A stretch of DNA of 64,000 nucleotides from Lepidodermella squamata (lineage: Eukaryota > Gastrotricha), in contig JBLDXI010000064.1 of NCBI GenBank assembly GCA_047495785.1, positions 806,001 to 870,000 of the forward strand, given 5' to 3'. A model generated the notes under the pieces. It worked only from the letters and a program-made list of their open reading frames with translations. It made no database searches and had not been told where the DNA came from. A program made the position numbers and the translations under genes. This document shows positions 1-11,480 of the stretch, piece by piece; the first letter of the stretch is position 1; every line of letters begins with the position of its first letter.

Positions 1-385
1 ACTTGCTCTTGCAAAATATCTGGAAATTAGCCGATTTCTCAATGAAGAAACCTCCAACAGGACAGGCTATGAATAAATTTCGAGTTTTCAATACCATTAT
101 CATGAACATTATTCCAGATAATACGATTTTTACGCCGTTGCTGTTGTTTTATTCCTTGAATTTGATTTCACGTTCATTCACTTTTGAAAAGAGCAGTAAC
201 AATTAAGAAGAACTGAGAAAAGTCGTGAGAAAAGGTAATGTTGCAACGCTCTGATTGAGTTTAAAAATTTCTGTGAACAGAAAATTTGAAAGCAAAAGCT
301 TGTACGCTTCCACGGGAAAATGTCGTTTAACACTTGCAGAAGAATGGACGCAAAAACATTGACGTTACCTTAAACAGCCTCTCAT
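1..385. other. No recognisable gene
   Basis: AT-rich sequence with only short unsupported reading frames. I see no domain, splice structure or repeat that could be named. Confidence 0.5.
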
Positions 386-389
386 CGAC

Positions 390-695
390 GAATTTTGTGA
401 CATTTGACATGCGATTCCTTGCGAACACTGTGGATAGACTTTCGGCGCGACCAACCAGCCTGGTAGACCAGCTCTTGGGCTTTCCAACGATATCAAGAAA
501 TCGAAAATCCATCCACGGGATCTCGAATGGGAGGGTCGCAAAGATGACCCGTTTGCGGCTGAAAACGGCGCAACTACGACGAATTTAGTGACATTTGACA
601 TGCCATTCCTTACGAACCCGATGGATAGACTTTTTGCGCGACCAACCAGCCTTGTAGACCGGGTCCTTAGCTATCTCACGATACGAATAAATGCA
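390..695. repeat. Two-copy direct repeat, period about 191 bp
   Basis: A block near 390-500 recurs near 581-690. Both begin with GTGACATTTGACATG (one base earlier differs) and continue through a shared GCGACCAACCAGCC stretch with scattered substitutions. The copies are diverged, so the duplication is not recent. No coding potential is visible. Confidence 0.75.
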
Positions 696-1700
696 ATTGC
701 TACCCATGGTTCTTTGGAGATGCAGTAAATTCGTAGACATTTCGAATAGTTATCCACGAAATTGAATTGCTGCGTTAGGTCGACGTAATGAACTGCAAAC
801 CTTGATTATTTGTCTTTGTTCGATGTAGAACATTTGCAAGTGGTTTAAACTACATCATTTTTTATCAACTTGTGTAGTCGGGGCCTTGTATTCATGCAAC
901 GTGAAAGAAATTCTGATGCAAAGGCAGGAGACTAATTAACCAACGATTTTTCGACAAATTCAACATCAAGTAAAATCAGAATTTTCTCAGAAATAATCAG
1001 TTTCTGAAATATCCAGCCACAGATATTGAGAAATTGTTTCTAAACCTCTCGCTTCAGAGTCCAATCAATCAGCATGTTTCAGGAAAACATGACATCATCC
1101 TCGAAATAAAAAAGATATTCAATGTAACTCGGCTCAAATTTATCGAGGCTCGAAACTCGAAAGTTTCCGCCAGAAAATAACTACGGCAGTGCTATTATGT
1201 ATGCTGTACATTTATGTATTACGCATATTTTATACGCAGACTACAGTATTGTGTAGTACATCTATAGGTAAAATAGTATACGCGTATAATTGTATAGGCG
1301 CATAACAATGCGCGCCCATTTGCCGCATGCTATTCATATAGTGCGCGAGTTCTGAAACACCCTGTAGCTCTTGGATCCGTGAGCTCACCCTGAAAATATG
1401 ACCCAGGCACTTTTCTGACGGGGGTCTGACAGAGCCTCTTCTTAGTGTTCATGGGAATCACGTTGATCAAGTTGGCCACCACGAAACACACTTCTGCGTA
1501 AATAAATATACATACTGCATAATGTACATATATCCTTGCGCTTTTGTAGCACCTTACGAAGAAGAAATTTGACAGCGAAAAAATCTTGATAAGTGAGCAG
1601 AGCGGGCTACAATTTCTGGTTTTGTTGCTGAATTTTTACAGCTGAGGATAGCCTAAAGATTAATTCAAATCAAATAATTTTCACGACTTTGCGGTTGGAA
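696..1700. other. Intergenic, with a TAC-word patch and a MITE end
   Basis: No gene is seen. About 1185-1300 is enriched in GTAC, TACAG and GTATAC words like those at 11515-11725 and 15540-15815. At 1352-1365 the sequence TGAAACACCCTGTA matches the terminal inverted repeat of the MITE at 58244-58683, so a truncated member of that family probably lies here. Confidence 0.45.
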
Positions 1701-1785
1701 CAGGAATAGATGCTTCACGGGGTTCATAAAACCGGAGCTATTTGCCACAATCATTTCGGAAACTCGAATATGCAAATGAAGCTAA

Positions 1786-2565
1786 GTGCGAAGAGACGTC
1801 ATCTCGGTACTGGAGTCGAAGCAAGCCAAGAAAGAAAAAGAAAAGGCGGATCATATGGTGGAAAAAATCCTTAACCAGGATCTGTTGGAAATCTCTGGCA
1901 TCCCAGAAACCAACTGGCGAGAAGAGGTGCGAAAACTTATCCCGCAAGAAATCACGAGCTGGATGATAAAAGAAAGAAAAGCGGACGGTACGATCATTAT
2001 CGAATTCGTTCGAGATGCTCGAAGATCAAAGGAGCGCGTTCTATTTGAAGCGAAGTCTTGGAAAACACCCCTGAAGGCGAAGCACCCCGCTACTGGGCAT
2101 ATGAAGGCTGTCCAAGAAGAACTAGCGAGCGAGAAAAAGGCCTATGAAGACCAAGGAATCGAAGGTCTAGAGATTCGCGGCGCTAATCTTATGCAAGGCA
2201 GCGCCTACATCAAGCAATATTGCTCCGAGGCAAATCAACTCGTGTCGAGACACGAACCGTTGGAAGACTACAAACCACCCGCGACGACACGCCCGCCTGA
2301 ACCTCACCCGCCGGGACCACAATGTTGGCGCTGTCAAGGCTACGGCCACATCGGGAAGCAATGTGTGAATAACAACAACAACAACAACGGGTTTTACCAA
2401 CAGCAATACCGCGGGCCGCCTCGAAATCGCGGCGGTTTCAACAACTTCAACAGCAACAACGAATACCGCAACAACCAACACGGCACTTTCAACTTCAACC
2501 GCAACAACAACGGCTACGGCTACGGCGGCCACCCGCAGCAGCACCGGATGCCGTTCTATTACTAG
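1786..2565 (+). CDS. Retrotransposon ORF1 (gag-like, zinc knuckle)
   Basis: This 259-residue open frame starts with a charged, lysine- and glutamate-rich helical region. A single CCHC zinc knuckle, CWRCQGYGHIGKQC (C-x2-C-x4-H-x4-C), lies at about residues 183-196. A low-complexity tail rich in Asn, Gly, Tyr and Gln follows, partly encoded by AAC triplet runs. This is the architecture of nucleic-acid-binding ORF1 proteins of non-LTR elements. It lies directly upstream of endonuclease and RT sequence on the same strand. The frame is open although the rest of the element is broken. The true start is uncertain, since nearby sequence reads in another frame. Confidence 0.7.
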   Translation: MRRDVISVLESKQAKKEKEKADHMVEKILNQDLLEISGIPETNWREEVRKLIPQEITSWMIKERKADGTIIIEFVRDARRSKERVLFEAKSWKTPLKAKHPATGHMKAVQEELASEKKAYEDQGIEGLEIRGANLMQGSAYIKQYCSEANQLVSRHEPLEDYKPPATTRPPEPHPPGPQCWRCQGYGHIGKQCVNNNNNNNGFYQQQYRGPPRNRGGFNNFNSNNEYRNNQHGTFNFNRNNNGYGYGGHPQQHRMPFYY

Positions 2566-2619
2566 TCACGATATCACCCACTCCCGAAACCGATTCTGCT
2601 CAATAACAAATTTGATGAA

Positions 2620-3461
2620 TTGAACAACATTGATAATATTTTTCCGGATGAGAAGACTGGGAAGGGCGAAGGCAAGTCGAAGAGGAAAAGACGAAAAAAT
2701 CGACGAAAAAGTAAGAGATCAACAATTTTGCGCGAATCAAAAATTACTGAAAATTCATTTGTCCCATTTAAAATTTGTACCCTTAACATTGCCACCTTGA
2801 ATGAAAAGGAAGAAGAAGCCGATTTCGAATTTTGTAAATATGATGCAGTCGCTGTTCAAGAGCATTGCTTTAAAGGACGAGGCAAATTAAATCTAAGGCA
2901 CGGTACTCTGTTTTATAGTGGCGTAAATGATGGTAGAGCCCAGGCTGAGGCAGCTGTTTATGTTCGTCGCTGTAAAAACATCACTATTATTGATGTCAAT
3001 CCCTTAAATAAACGTATTATTTCTGTGAGGCTTAAAGTCAATCGCGAAGTTTACAATATTATTTCTGTGTCTTACAACAAGAGTACGCAAGGATAAGTGC
3101 GAAAAAGGGTTTTACCATAATAATGGGCGATCCGAATGGACGTATTTTTAGCACAGAGAGCTCAAAAACAGTAGGACCTTATGGTGACAAAATTGGCAAC
3201 GATAAAGGCGATTTGTGGATAGAATTTGCGAATAGTAACAATTTATGCTTTATTAATACATACTTTCCAAATACCGGTTACACCTGGCAGAGGGGCAACG
3301 GGGCCAGACGAAAAAGATCATTTCTCGATTATAAGAACTTTAAAGACAAATTTTCATTCTGCGACATTGAAGAAACACCCATTCTTGAATCGGATCATAG
3401 GCTCATCGGCCAGAGGCGTCATCGACTGCCCAAATTTCAATCGAAAGAAAGAAATTATTAA
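2620..3461 (+). pseudogene. Retrotransposon endonuclease domain, frameshifted
   Basis: The first frame (2620-3096) begins with a basic segment, then ICTLNIATL and VAVQEHCF, the start of an APE-type endonuclease. It stops at 3096. The continuation is in another frame from about 3100: IIMGDPNGRIF, where active elements have a GDFN-like box, and then ESDHRLI, the SDH box, at about 3391. That frame ends at 3461 and the RT lies in a third frame. The nuclease therefore cannot be made as one protein. It is part of the element at 1700-4692. Confidence 0.75.
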
Positions 3462-4692
3462 AAAGTCGATCAAGCACCATTTATTGCGAAAAGAAGAATA
3501 CGCTGGAAAATTCAATGAAAATTTAACTGTTAACACTCGAATTTTGTCGAACAAGCCGAAATCTATTGCAGAAAACTGGTCTACTACCAAGTCTAATCTT
3601 CTTGACACCGCTAGGGAAACCTGCGGTGAAAGGAAAGTTGGCACGGTCAGTGAAAAACCCCCGTGGTGGTCCCCATTAGCCAATGAAATCATTCAAAAGG
3701 CAAGGAAAATTTTAAAACTTATACCAAGGGCCGTATTTCAATTCACGCGAAATAGGAACCAGAAAAACCATGCTCTAGAGCGAGTGAAACTCTTGAAAGA
3801 CCAGAACGAATTTGCCGAACTAGATAAACTTCTGGAAAATCCCTTTGACTACGATAACATCAAAAATTTTTGGCATGAAATCAAACGAATCCGAGGCGAA
3901 GGAAGAAGTAAAGGTGAACCAGACCCACTCGAAAAATCGGATGGCTCGCTAACGGACAGTATTGACGAAATCTTGGAAGTGATGAAAAGTTATTTCATGG
4001 AGCTCTTAGAGGGACTAGAGAACCAACCTCATGACCCCGATCCTGAACCCGAACCACCCGATTTAACTAATCTCACCGAAATTACCCAGGCCGAAATTGA
4101 GGGAGCTATTGATCACATGAAAAACGGGAAGGCCCCGGGTATTGACGAAATTAGACCTGAGATGATCAAAGCTTTGTCAGAAACAAATATCAAATGGTTA
4201 GGTGAAATTTTAAATCAAGCCTGGCGGGAAAAGAAGGTCCCCGAGGAATGGTCCACCGCCTTTATCACTCCGATTTATAAAAATAAGGGTGAAAAATCCA
4301 AGTGTCAAAATTATCGAGGCATCAGTATGCTTTCGGTTGTAGGTAAACTTTATGCTGTTATCCTCGAAAGAAAACTAAGGTCTTTGATTGGATCGAAAAT
4401 CTCCAAATTACAATTCGGATTTCAGCCTCTTAAAGGCACCCGTGATTGCATTTTTGTTCTTAGACAAATAATCGAAAAAATAATTCGCAAAGAACTTCAT
4501 CTTGAAACTAGCCTTATTGGCGCGATTAAGAGTCTATATAAAGTAAATAAAGTTGCGGTAAAAGTGGATTCTGAGGTCTCCGATTTTTTCTATGTAACTA
4601 GGGGTCTAAGGCAAGGCTGCCCGCTGTCCCCTCTGCTTTTCATTGCTACTTTTAACAAAATTTGCGAAAAATTAGCCATGAAAGTGGAAATA
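3405..4692 (+). pseudogene. Reverse transcriptase, missing motif A and 3' part
   Basis: Open from 3226, but homologous RT sequence begins near 3405. Recognisable boxes are KPPWW, HMKNGKAPGIDEIRPEMIK, NYRGISMLSVVGKLYA and RGLRQGCPLSPLLF. Compared with the copy at 51894, about 28 codons are lost at about 4503, between the equivalents of EMHL and AIKS. This removes the FIDLEKAYD box with a catalytic aspartate. The frame then runs into an unrelated repeat before the FADD box, so it is catalytically dead. Confidence 0.85.
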
Positions 4693-5025
4693 ATTTACTC
4701 TGGAGCATCGAAGCATACGGTTTTTGAACGAGCTGCCCTAATGCAAAGTTTGCCGCATTTTTAAGATGCGATCACGGCAAACTTTCGTAAAAAACTTCAT
4801 AAAAATGTCTCCGTCTCTAATGGACGATCAAAAAGTGTCAGAATCGATGGCAGATTCAGTGTCTTCTTAGTCTTGCAAATCAAGATACCTAAAATTCGAC
4901 TGCTTCTTCACACAGTTCATCGCCTAGTTCCTGAGCCGTACGGAATACGGACCCGAACTAGGAATTTGCGGAAAGGTGTAGGATGGGTTACCCGGCGCTA
5001 CTGTAGCAGCTACGCTGCCAATTAA
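4693..5025. repeat. Fragment of a dispersed foldback repeat
   Basis: 4697-4870 is similar to the reverse complement of about 29330-29500, sharing the GCATCGAAGCATACGG arm and the AATGGACGATCA segment. 4936-5020 is similar to the reverse complement of about 28430-28570, sharing GGCGCTACTGTAGCAGC. The order matches a longer element in reverse orientation with an internal deletion. Confidence 0.7.
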
Positions 5026-5037
5026 CCTACGACTAGT

Positions 5038-7504
5038 TTAATTTAGTGGAAAACTTACAGGTCTTCGCTGCCTCAGGACGCAAGAACCAGGCTGGGACCA
5101 GGTTACATTCGACAGGCACGATACGGCAGCATTTCCTCGAAGCTCGAAATTCGGGTTACATGATATGGTTCGAGTGGCCCCGACGCTCGACAGACCAGGA
5201 GATATTGTGCCGTTTTGTATCCTAGGTGGCAATCCACAAACTTAATACGATAATTTGTTAGCAGAATCGACAATGACTGGAAAATGAATCACTTGAAGCT
5301 TCGCAGCTACCAGCCGCAGACCAGATGCCGTTTACTTGGCATTGGCTTGTTCCCTGACCGACGACTTCGAAGCCCGGATTGCAGACCAATGTCATCGTGG
5401 ACAAGTAAGATGTGGATCTCTTGGCGCTCGCTAAATATCCGTTACTTATTTCAGGAGCAGGGCCGCAGTCTTCATAATATTTATGAGTAGGAATCAGTTT
5501 AGATAAGTTGCCGTTACTTACTTATCGGGTCACACCTGCCATTTATCACCGGTCGAAATGGAGGTACGCACGTGGCGATAGAGAAGGAGGACGAATACGA
5601 GTAACCAGGGTTGCATTTCAAACTAACAACCGCTCCTTTTTCCACAGCAGTTTCTGGCCTCAGAACTGCGCCGGTATCTTCCGAGGTTTCCGGGTCCACT
5701 CTGGTCACAAATCCCGCGGATAGGTTGGGCACGGGGCAGGACTGCTCAGGAGTACTCACGGTAGTCCGGCTGCGAACTTCCGTGTTCTCGGAAATCCAGT
5801 CGAGAACCTTGCAGACACTGCTGTAAATGCCAGGAGTGTATCCGTTGCATGACTCGTCGCCATTCGATATTATTCCGAGCAGATAAGTCTTCCTGGATTT
5901 CAAACACATGAGAGGCCCACCAGAATCCCCGAAGCAGACGTCGCTGTCATCGGCGGCGAAACACATCTTCGAATCGGTGATTGTAACCGGATCAAGGCGG
6001 CCACGGGAATACTCCAACGAGCAGTTCCGGTACGACCGAACTTGAAGATCCAGCTTTCTCGGGATCTCAGATAGTCTGGCTAAAATTACAAGAGAGCGAA
6101 TTGAAAACAACTGTTGGGGCCCGAGCCCGATTTCGGCCCGCACGCGGCCCGCACGCAGACGCGTAGCATTGATTTGCCGCTTCGCGCTCGAGCTAGTCAG
6201 CAAAGGTGCCTGCCCGAGCACGGCGGAGAACAATGGGAACCAGTGCTGTTGTTTAGCGCCGTACTCGGGCCGCCGGGCTCGGGCCGGGACTTGGTAAAAT
6301 TTTCGGGGTGGGCGCTGGTTGACCCGATGATGACCCGAGCCCGGCGACCCAAGCCTGACGGCCCGATTCCAGAGGCCCGAGCCCGGCGTCCCGAGTACAG
6401 CGCTGGACAACAGCACTGGTTCTATTGTTCTCCGCCGTGGAAGGCACCTTGGCGCATTGCTGACTGCTGACTGGCCCGAGCGCGGAGTATAGTAAAGTGC
6501 CGTTACCCGACCGCGTACGGGCTGACCCGAAATCGGGCCCGGACCCCAATATAACACTGTAACAATTCTGCAATGTGCCTCCTCAAAAGTGTCTCCTGCG
6601 CACTGTCACTGACAAGCGCCTGTTCACCCCGTACTCGAGACTTTATATTTTCCTGTTGTCATTGATTATTGATTTTGTTTTTGTTTTTGATGTTTCGTTG
6701 TCCTAAATTATTGCTAAAAATGAATGGGAAATTTAAGGACAAATAAAATGATTTTCGTTTCGTAACAGCAGGATGCGGCTGGAATGGTGTTTAATTTATG
6801 AAACATACTGTAAGCAAAGTGACCCCAGCCCACGGCAACCTCTGAATCGCATCCGTCTATCGAATTCGCAGTGGCAGAGTTGGCACGGCACATGGTACTA
6901 GCGTCGGGCAAACAAATCGGTTTGATCTGCTGCGAGAATCTGGGAACTGGGGTCGCCAGTCGCAGCAGAGCAAAATCAAAGTCGTAGAAATTCTGACTGC
7001 CGTTGTATTGCCGATGCACCAATGGAGGCAGCGACACAAGAGATTCATAAGAGCCTGTCTCAGACCTAAAACTGATGTTGTGGCGACCTAGCATCGCTTT
7101 GATCCTAGACACAGATCAGAGATTGGACCATCAAACTGGGCGAGAAGAACGGGAAAATCTTACAAAATCGGAGTCTCGCCGGCATCCCAAACGCAATGAG
7201 CAGCTGTAATCAGCCATTGCCTCGATATGAGAGAAGCTCCGCAGTAAGACGCTGATGTTTCGCCGCTTTTGTAAATTTCCAGAAAGACCTATGGTAACAT
7301 CCTGTTTGTGTTGCATGGCATCAACATTGAATTGAAACAAACCAGCCATGGGTAGTCATTTGGTCCTGCTGGATGGCTGCCAGGGCCATGCGATTTCGCC
7401 ATAGCTGTGGGGTTCACAGAACCACATTCTTGGTTATCTTGAGCAACGACTACTCCGGATAACAGCCAAAGGAAGGCGATTTTAAAAGGTATTAGGAGGC
7501 GCAT
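5038..7504 (-). CDS. Secreted trypsin-like serine protease with three Sushi (CCP) domains
   Basis: Inferred exons (minus strand) are 7504-7343, 7288-7164, 7104-6809, 6079-5522, 5469-5293 and 5240-5038. They join in frame to 506 codons with GT-AG introns. A signal peptide (about residues 1-21, ending VVVAQ) leads a peptidase S1 domain. The triad is visible as AAHCVW (His), DFALL (Asp) and GDSGGP (Ser). An Asp six residues before the active Ser predicts trypsin-like cleavage after Arg or Lys. Three Sushi modules follow: one in the exon 4 tail and one each in exons 5 and 6. Secretion and a role in a haemolymph-type protease cascade are family inferences. The canonical R-IVGG activation site is not visible before the NDYPWLV start of the domain. 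Intron 3 carries a foldback element. A paralogue lies at 54995-56767. Confidence 0.88.
6112..6551. mobile_element. Foldback MITE inside protease intron 3
   Basis: The ends are imperfect inverted repeats (about 6113-6136 and 6527-6550, around CCCGATTTCGG). The pairing continues inward: 6186-6265 matches the reverse complement of about 6380-6475, sharing GGCGGAGAACAAT and CCAGTGCTGTTGT. Nearly the whole element can form one hairpin with arms of about 200 bp. It is GC-rich, unlike its surroundings. It is absent from the 71-nt homologous intron of the paralogue (56078-56008), so it is an insertion. Confidence 0.75.
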
Positions 7505-7550
7505 TCAGACAACTTTACAAGAAAAGATGAGAAACAGCTACGAACAAAGG

Positions 7551-7560
7551 CTTTATAATA
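7551..7560 (-). promoter_or_regulatory. Possible TATA box of protease gene 1
   Basis: The minus strand reads TATTATAAAG about 50 nt upstream of the start codon at 7504. Position and composition fit a core promoter. No other element was recognised. Confidence 0.35.
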
Positions 7561-8437
7561 CTATCTTCGTGTGTGCGTAAACGTGCAGCTTTTTTTCAGT
7601 ATATTTTCGTGTAGAAGTTTTTATGCGTGAATGTAATAGTAATAAGATACATTCTCCGCTTGGCAATACCAAACGGAGAAAAATCTGCGGCTAAGGTCTG
7701 AAGCATGTTGAAATACTTACATCAGCATATCGACCCAGCTCCCTCGATATTTTTCATTTATGAATTCAAATGGATATACTTAAGCTACCTGTCGAAACCA
7801 CAAACCTCACCTCTGCAGTACGACTGTATGAAACTCTTCTTCAGTGTATTGTCATGACAGTGGAAAGCACATCTGCTAGCTCGAAATCCGTAAAATCGAG
7901 CTGGAATCTTCCGGTCGGCGAGCCGCGCCTGACTAGTTTATGTTGCGCACTAAGATGACATGCCACCCTGAATCATAGGCGGCCTTCACGTCTAGGACAG
8001 CAGCAATCATCTTGCTTGGCGCAGAACGGCTCGACGGATCAGTAACAACGGCTGCTACGATCTGCGCCTACGAAAGGCGAACTTGTTGTGAGGTTGTAGA
8101 TACCGGCCTTATGGCTTCGCATCGGTCGCTGGCAACAGTAAGGGCAGAATATCGCGCCGCTTGCTAGAATTATGGGCACGCACCTACGTTCGACCACCTA
8201 CGTCCCCTTGTTCCTTCCTGCCGACATTTCTTCAGAATAGTGAAAACAAGAACTAGTTGAAAAGTGAGCTGCTCGAATCCGTTGCCCGCCCCTGCCATAC
8301 CTGATAAGCGCACGCAAAAACCTCTGTCCGCTTGACATGATAATATTTCCTCGCATCTGCAACTGCGACTGAAGTGGCTACATTCACAGTTTCTTGTAAA
8401 GCAAATGCCGTGCAACAATTCAACGACGGCCAGCGCG
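7561..8437. other. Intergenic, no recognised feature
   Basis: Only short frames in mixed phases. I see no protein domain, repeat or RNA gene that I can support. Confidence 0.4.
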
Positions 8438-8886
8438 ATGCCAGGCGGCGGCTGCGGTTGGTGGCGTGCATTGACGAAGCTGGCTTTGACACTCGCAGGC
8501 CGTACTTCGTCGGCTATTTCCACGATTTGAGCACAAAATCAGTCACAGATCGACTGGCATATACTATGACAACAGTAGCCATTTGCTTGCTCGGAGCCAT
8601 CGCCAGCATTGCCAACATCGTCGTTTACTACCGCAGGAATGTCAAGCGAAACTTCTTGGTTCTGAATGCGATCGTAGCCGCGCGCAATGTCATTTGGGCC
8701 ATCAGTCGGTCCTGTGCCATACTGTTCACCCTGCAGACTGGTTACTGGGAGCAAGGGTCAGCTGCTTGTTCTGTGATCTGGTGGATAGGAACTGCCATCT
8801 CGCCGTTCGGTGGCTTCATAAACCTAATCATCAGCGTCAGATGTGCGTCAGTTCGAAGACCCTCTACCAATCCAGCTCACGAAAGG
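8438..8886 (+). pseudogene. GPCR exon 1 relic
   Basis: The sequence matches exon 1 of the intact receptors in this window: RRPYFVGYFHDLST, then the TM1 end IASIANIVVYYRRNVKRNF, TM2 and TM3. The N-terminal PGG box near 8442 is in another frame. A deletion of about 7-8 nt at about 8836 destroys the SYERR box and shifts the frame. A donor-like AGGTAGG remains at about 8884, but no exon 2 follows within several kilobases. It is the first member of the array and is not functional as read. Confidence 0.8.
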
Positions 8887-9864
8887 TAGGCTGTGGCGGA
8901 TGAACCGATTTCTGATCTTCAGGAGTAGATTTGAGCCTCCGAATAGAGCTTAGAGCTTAGATACTTGGCCATTTCGATCAAAAGTGTCATTTTTATCATA
9001 AAACAAGCAAAAAAACATATATTTTTCGGCCAATTCATGAGGGACGTCAATAGAAACCTGTATTGGCACTAGTTTTAACATTTTAAACCAAACTGAGTGG
9101 ATTTTGCTGGCACCCATCGAGTCAAATGGCTTAAATTCCTGATTGAGTATATACATGAAGCATCCGACCGTGTGATTTGGGCGCTCACCTGTGTTACGTA
9201 ATTTACGCGGCGAGTATGCGGTTTTCGGAATTGGGGAGCCCAGATGGCTATCTAAAACTGTGCCAAACCATTAGCCCGGCAGAATTCGGAAAGTATGAGA
9301 ATTTAAGGTGAGAAGTCGTAGTTTGAGTATACACGTTCCCGGCCTTAGAGGGTTAACTACTTCTTGTAAATAATTTTGGAAACCACATTTGCTTTGGAAA
9401 GATACTTGGTGTTTTATACGATATCACTTGGTCAAGATCTAATTAATCAGTGAATACCCAAATCAAGGTAATGGATTGGGATTTTTGGGTGTTTCAGGAA
9501 CTTTCGGAAGTCCAGTAAAATGAAAAATGAAAATTTTTGGCCACGCTCGTCCAGGCAAAACGTACTTCGACTAGGTTCGGCCAAACAAAATTATATCCGA
9601 TATCCGACCAGGTTTGACTAACTGGTGCCGATGGGGCAGGAAATATAATTTCATTTGATTTTCATTTCTGAAATCTGCTATTATAACCGTATCATGAATC
9701 TAAGCGCAAATTTAGACTTCGATTTCCTAAGCCGGACCTAGTCCGGTGGTCGTTTAGACCGGGTTTGCTCTAAACCGGACGATTTTGCCTGGCGCGCTGC
9801 TAGTCCAGTTTACACGACTTTTACTGTATTTAGATGAGGTAAAAAATAAAGAGCAGAAAATGAC
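8887..9864. other. Intergenic, no recognised feature
   Basis: AT-rich DNA with short frames only. Nothing nameable was seen. Confidence 0.4.
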
Positions 9865-9937
9865 GAATTGGCAGGGATTCGAACCCTAGTCTCTAGAGTG
9901 TTACAGGCGAGGATTCTTACCACTTTACTACCAATGC
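9865..9937 (-). ncRNA. tRNA-like sequence, tRNA-Gly-derived relic
   Basis: Read on the minus strand it starts GCATTGG and ends CCAATTC, giving six of seven acceptor pairs. It has an internal box A-like region and a perfect T-arm box around GGGTTCGAATCCC. Acceptor stem and D region resemble eukaryotic tRNA-Gly. The anticodon position reads GTA and the anticodon stem does not pair well, so it is more likely a degenerate tRNA or SINE head than a working tRNA. Confidence 0.5.
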
Positions 9938-11204
9938 TTAGATGAAAACTAATGCTCACATCGCCTAATCTTCCCATTTCTCTGTTGGACTTGTACCTTT
10001 TTTAACTTAAAAATTTTCAGCGCCGAAAAACTAGCATTTTGGCCGATGCACCGCGGCTTGTTTAGGAACGAAATGCTCAATTCCAATCTGAACTGTAACT
10101 AAGATGCAATCTGGGTTATTTAGGATCACTCGACTCTGTCAAATTAACGATAATTGATATCATTTTGATCATCGTGAAGTGTTTTCTGCTCGATCCAATG
10201 CTATGAGATATTAAACTTGATCGAAATTGGGTGGATACCTCGTCTCGATGCTTATTGTAGCCCGAAAAGTTCAGTAACTGAAGAATATAAATATCAATGC
10301 AGTGTGTTATTTCAATTGAAATATAATGCGCTTTGAAAGGCATGAAAATCAAGCACATGATTTACAAGCTTTCATAAAAAAGCGTGAATTAGGGTCTCAA
10401 AAATTCTTGTATTTCATGCCCCCAAGTTAGGCCTCGATTTTTTTCCCCAAATTCATGTCGCGTGCTGAGATTCATGCCTTTGAAAACTGAATTCCTGCCT
10501 TTTTTTCCTGTGTATGCTTCTGCAGCTGGGCTACGCTGGCGTGGGCCCGCGCTACGCCACTGCGAATTTAGGCAAATTTAGGCGCATGCGCCGCCCTCGA
10601 GATGGTTGTCTCCTCGATAGTCAAGTCACTGAATCCAGGGTTTCCGCTATTCAGGATGCGACAACACAAAAACAACGCTATGGACTGTAAAATAATGCGA
10701 AAAATATGAATTATTTTCCCTCTGTGAATCTAATAATATTTCAAGTAAAATTGGCAATTTCTGTAATCGTATAAAAGCCAGCCGTTGAACCATCACGAAC
10801 GATCGAACCCGGTGCTGCAAAAAATGACCAACTGACGGAGTGACCGATTGACCGAACGACGCAATACAAAAAATAATAGCAATACATTTTCGCAGCGTAG
10901 TAAAAAACTTGTTATGATTCATCTACTCGACAGATCCGGACTATAATGTAAATGCATGACAAATACCGTTTGTGATACAAATTAAATTAAATTAAATTAA
11001 AAAACGAGCAACGAAACGAAAAACGCGAATCTATAGATATCTCGCCTATCTCTTTATTATTCTTAAAATGTCTGGTGAATGCTTGGTGGCATTTTACTGT
11101 AGGAAAATGAGAACCAAATAAAAATACAGTTACTTGCTTGCTTGGCAAAAACTAATTTGTTTTGGACAGTTCAACGGATCGATTGGATCTTCAAAGGAGT
11201 CATA
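9938..11204. other. Intergenic with an AAATT microsatellite
   Basis: A short (AAATT)n tract lies at about 10979-11000. A segment around 10720-10755 resembles 18272-18310, sharing TTCAAGTAAAATTGGCAA less one base, so a dispersed repeat is present. No gene was recognised. Confidence 0.4.
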
Positions 11205-11435
11205 ATTCAGCTTGTGAATTGCTGTGAACGGCTGTGGAGTGATTTCGAGGCCTCTTTTTCATGGTTTGGCCTCTCTTCTACATCCTAGTTCCAAGGCTCA
11301 AGGCTCTTTAATTTTGAAACCTCACTGTCCACCTAATAATGGAGACGGTTTTACTTTGTCCAAAAACTGGGATTATTGCACTAGGCAATATCACCTTGAA
11401 TATTTAGTGAATGCGTTCAGCAGCAGCAGTGAAAG
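11205..11435. repeat. Dispersed repeat, copy 1
   Basis: Collinear with 22315-22608. Shared anchors include AGCTTGTGAATTG, ACTGTCCACCT and AATGGAGACG, with substitutions and indels between. No coding capacity and no terminal repeats were seen. Confidence 0.6.
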
Positions 11436-11480
11436 GTTTTAGTTTTAGTAGTATGCAACCTTTCCCTTCAAATTCACAAC

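Larger units (their letters stand above)
1700..4692 (+). mobile_element. Decayed RTE-like non-LTR retrotransposon, copy 1
   Basis: The order is a gag-like ORF1, an apurinic-type endonuclease and a reverse transcriptase. The RT closely matches the copy at 51894-53906. It has multiple frameshifts, an in-frame deletion that removes RT motif A, and a 3' truncation before the catalytic FADD box, where it abuts another dispersed repeat at about 4693. The RTE assignment rests on the RT and its C-terminal region (GHIIRQ, PRG-PPTRW) seen in the other copies, and is by recognition only. Confidence 0.8.

Noticed and set aside
2167-2544. Minus-strand 125-codon frame, Val/Ala-rich
   Set aside because: Antisense of the Asn/Gly codon repeats in the retrotransposon ORF1.
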